From JANOAR01 sp031411235 (GTDB lineage Bacteria > Verrucomicrobiota > Verrucomicrobiia > Verrucomicrobiales > Verrucomicrobiaceae), in assembly GCA_031411235.1 (NCBI GenBank), contig JANOAR010000287.1:1-19111 (forward strand): DNA of 19,111 bases, in the 5' to 3' direction. The stretch's first letter is position 1, and the number at the start of each line of letters is the position of its first letter. This document shows, in pieces, positions 17,246 to 19,111 of the stretch. The translations under genes and the position numbers were made by a program. Below the pieces are notes generated by a model that was not told the origin of the DNA, did no database searches, and saw only the letters and a list, made by a program, of their open reading frames with translations.

Positions 17246-18668
17246 CGCGCTTGCGGATTTCGAGGAATAGATTCACGCCCGTGGCATCGCGTTGCAGGCC
17301 AGACTCCAGCGGGATAGTGGTGGTAGGCACGAGGTCGAGCATCTCCTTGTCGCCTCGGTAGATGAGGTTCCACTCAAGGACGAATTCCATCCAGTTCCGA
17401 ATCGGATTGAGCGGCGTGACGTTGGTAAGGACAAGGAAACCGCCGGGCTTCAGCAGCTTGAAAAAAATCTCGACGAGGCGCTTGCAGACGCGCTGGGAGA
17501 GATAGTCGAAGAGCCCCGCGCAGTACACGATGTCGAAGGACTCCCAGTCCATGTCCACATCGCCCGTGCTCACTTGCTTGAGCAGTTGGTTCACCGAGCG
17601 TTGGATGAAGCGCATATTGGTGGTGCGCCCGGAGCGCGTGCGGGCTTCCTCCAGACGCGCACGGCCATACTCCAGAGTTTCCTCATTGAAGTCGAGCAAG
17701 ACGAAGTCGCAGAGGTCGGCGACATCGTCTTCACGCATGAAGTTCTGCACCTCCACGGCTGGGCCACAGCCGAGATTCAGAATGCGGCAGCGGCGGCCCT
17801 TCGCAGCGATGTGCCTCGCTTCCTCGCGCAGCATGGCGGTGAGGTAGATGATGCGGTTGCGGTGCGCGACGACGGGTCCCGTCGCCAGGAAGGTGTGGTT
17901 GAGGATTTTGGCAAACAGTGAGCCGCCTTCGGGTTGATGGCGCAGCATCATGTTGACCATTTCGTAGTCACCAGCGTAGCCGAGCGGCTTGTTAAAGGTG
18001 CGGTAGGTGAAGGGCTCACAAAGCAACAGTGGGTGGATTTGCCGCCGGACATAGAACTTGTGCATGGCTGCCTTGTCCTCAGGGATGTTGCTGGCCGTGG
18101 CTTCAAAGCGATCCATGAGGGGGAAGACTTCGTTGAGCAAACGATCCTGCATACTGGCGATAATCTCGGCTTCGAGTTTTTCCCGACTCAGGGCCGAAGT
18201 GGAGCGAATGCCCACATCGACTTGCTCCAGCCAGCGCTGGAGGCCGACGAGGGTATTTTGAATATCAGCCACCGTGATCTTGAAGTCGGGGCGCACCTCG
18301 TGAGCCTTTTTCCAGTCATCCACAAACACACCGAACTGGTCGGCGAGAGGCAACGTGCCATCACGATCCGAAAGGAAGTCGATGTCCAACCACGCAGCCC
18401 CAAGGGTCACTTCACAGATCAATACAAAGCCAGTATTGACGATGCTGGCGACGACGGCGCTGCCCGAATACACGATGCGATCGCTGATGCGGATGCGGAA
18501 CTCACTGAGCACTTCCGAAAGCTGCAGGATGCTATACGGATTATAAACTTCAAAGGAGGCCGAGTAGCGGCGAAGGCGAAGAACGTTGGCGGAGATAAGT
18601 GTGCCCTGACTATTTTTGCATGTCACCGTGATGTTCGGCAGGTTGGTAGAAGCGGCGGTTTCAAGCAT
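17217..18668 (-). CDS. SAM-dependent methyltransferase, PhcB-like, with extra N-terminal domain
   Basis: A 483-residue protein, first gene of the three-gene minus-strand operon. Residues 1-95 form a beta-rich domain (TLISANVLRLRRYSASFEVY...NTGFVLICEVTL) that may be PilZ-like; this is tentative. A helical middle (about 115-260) includes the distinctive KPLGYAGDYEM (227-237). The class I methyltransferase core follows: motif I RILNLGCGPA (about 295-304), acidic D326 in LLDFNEE, FDIVYCAGLFDYL (378-390) and LLKPGGFLVLTN (405-416). The GYAGDYEM-type methyltransferase next to a sensor kinase is the layout of PhcB, which makes the 3-hydroxypalmitate methyl ester signal in Ralstonia. The substrate here is inferred, not shown. 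The start ATG at 18668 is the only plausible one. Confidence 0.85.
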   Translation of the reverse strand: MLETAASTNLPNITVTCKNSQGTLISANVLRLRRYSASFEVYNPYSILQLSEVLSEFRIRISDRIVYSGSAVVASIVNTGFVLICEVTLGAAWLDIDFLSDRDGTLPLADQFGVFVDDWKKAHEVRPDFKITVADIQNTLVGLQRWLEQVDVGIRSTSALSREKLEAEIIASMQDRLLNEVFPLMDRFEATASNIPEDKAAMHKFYVRRQIHPLLLCEPFTYRTFNKPLGYAGDYEMVNMMLRHQPEGGSLFAKILNHTFLATGPVVAHRNRIIYLTAMLREEARHIAAKGRRCRILNLGCGPAVEVQNFMREDDVADLCDFVLLDFNEETLEYGRARLEEARTRSGRTTNMRFIQRSVNQLLKQVSTGDVDMDWESFDIVYCAGLFDYLSQRVCKRLVEIFFKLLKPGGFLVLTNVTPLNPIRNWMEFVLEWNLIYRGDKEMLDLVPTTTIPLESGLQRDATGVNLFLEIRKRDVVSPPSNL

Positions 18669-18736
18669 GGGACGTTTATCTTTCGATACTGCGGAGCCTT
18701 AACGGTTGTGTGATCTTTTGGCAAGTCTGCGCACAT

Positions 18737-18748
18737 TTATGGCCATAA
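18737..18748. promoter_or_regulatory. 12-bp perfect palindrome, possible operator
   Basis: TTATGGCCATAA lies about 70 bases upstream of the methyltransferase start and about 70 bases before the tRNA. It is a perfect dyad in a region that must hold promoters in both directions. On the minus strand it lies upstream of a possible -35 TTGCCA (18723-18718). No regulator can be assigned. Confidence 0.3.
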
Positions 18749-18819
18749 TTGCCCCGCACTTTCTCGTCGCGAACTTTTGGAAACCGCGCTATGGCCCCGG
18801 TTCTTGCCTCACAGGGGAG

Positions 18820-18902
18820 GCCGACATGGCGAAATGGTAGACGCAGCAGACTTAAAATCTGCTTATCGCAAGATAGTGCGGGTTCGAGTCCCGCTGTCGG
18901 TA
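18820..18902 (+). tRNA. tRNA-Leu (anticodon UAA)
   Basis: A complete 83-base class II tRNA folds by eye. The acceptor GCCGACA pairs with TGTCGGT (one G-U pair) with discriminator A. The D arm is GCG/CGC, the anticodon stem GCAGA/TCTGC has loop CTTAAAA (anticodon TAA at 18853-18855), a variable arm TATC-GCAA-GATA and a T arm GCGGG-TTCGAGT-CCCGC follow. The long variable arm and anticodon identify Leu. The 3' CCA is not encoded. Confidence 0.95.
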
Positions 18903-18914
18903 CCCGGAGGTAAA

Positions 18915-18941
18915 ATGCAGCACACAGCGATACGACGATGA
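18915..18941 (+). CDS. Possible 8-codon leader ORF
   Basis: ATG at 18915 is followed by eight codons (MQHTAIRR) and TGA at 18939-18941, overlapping the next gene's ATG as ATGA. A strong GGAGG Shine-Dalgarno (18906-18910) is placed 4 bases before this ATG rather than before the downstream gene. It could drive translational coupling. It is too short for coding evidence. Confidence 0.3.
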   Translation: MQHTAIRR

Positions 18942-19111
18942 ACTGGTACTTCGAGCAGGATGGAACAAGCCAAGGGCCACTGAGCGAGGACGCCCTCGCT
19001 GCCAAGGTGCGTGCCAAAGAACTGCCCGCAGACAGCCTCATCTGGCATGTAGGACTCGATGAATGGAAGAGCGTGAGTGAGCTGCGCCCCGCCTGGCTCC
19101 AAGCACCTGCG
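18938..19111 (+). CDS. GYF_2 (DUF4339) domain protein, N-terminal part
   Basis: Fifty-eight codons are visible before the window ends. The start MNWYFEQDGTSQGPLSEDAL, then LPADSLIWHVGLDEWKSVSEL, is a GYF_2 domain: W-Y-x-x-x-G at the front, GP-x-S in the middle and the closing W-x-x-G-x-x-x-W. These domains are common at the N-terminus of membrane or zinc-ribbon proteins in this phylum and are thought to bind proline-rich peptides. The remainder, including any membrane segments, is outside the window. The gene starts 36 bases after the tRNA and has no Shine-Dalgarno of its own. Confidence 0.8.
   Translation, partial: MNWYFEQDGTSQGPLSEDALAAKVRAKELPADSLIWHVGLDEWKSVSELRPAWLQAPA

Overview
The window looks like chromosome of a Verrucomicrobiota bacterium (probably Verrucomicrobiaceae/Prosthecobacter-like). 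The basis is two large 'Piru_Ver' (PVC-type) membrane-bound dehydrogenase proteins with HEAT repeats, a Tat-exported DUF1501 protein, moderately high GC and few Shine-Dalgarno sequences. The lineage is inferred from gene families, not from a marker gene.

Layout. (1) 1-106 is the tail of an IS3-family transposase. Immediately after it comes a 5'-truncated giant gene (114-4112) coding for a SGNH/GDSL-esterase remnant, a PVC dehydrogenase beta-propeller, HEAT repeats interrupted by a 9-unit 21-bp tandem repeat, and a C-terminal azurin-like type I copper domain. (2) 4131-8698 holds a small anchored protein of unknown function (minus), the DUF1501 protein (plus), a NodT/TolC-type outer-membrane efflux lipoprotein (minus), a 4-TM membrane protein (minus) and a 26-residue membrane peptide with a good Shine-Dalgarno (minus). 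(3) 8823-13289 holds a divergent pair: an HtrA-like exported serine protease without PDZ domain (minus) and a second PVC dehydrogenase that ends in a classical CxxCH cytochrome c domain (plus). (4) 13299-18668 is a tightly overlapping three-gene minus-strand operon: SAM-dependent methyltransferase, then a membrane hybrid histidine kinase with two kinase modules, then a receiver protein with a degenerate kinase-like tail. (5) 18820-18902 is tRNA-Leu(UAA), followed on the plus strand by the start of a GYF_2-domain protein that runs off the window.

The most interesting part is region 4. The gene order and domain content match the Ralstonia Phc quorum-sensing locus (phcB, phcS, phcR, phcQ): a PhcB-like methyltransferase carrying the KPxGYAGDYEM motif, a kinase that reads as PhcS and PhcR fused into one chain, and a PhcQ-like receiver. 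If correct, this is a verrucomicrobial cell-cell signalling cassette using a fatty-acid methyl ester-type signal. That function is inferred from family resemblance and synteny.

The two dehydrogenase giants appear to be paralogues that share the propeller plus HEAT scaffold but carry different redox modules (copper versus heme). Both are probably periplasmic oxidoreductases; their substrates cannot be told from the sequence.
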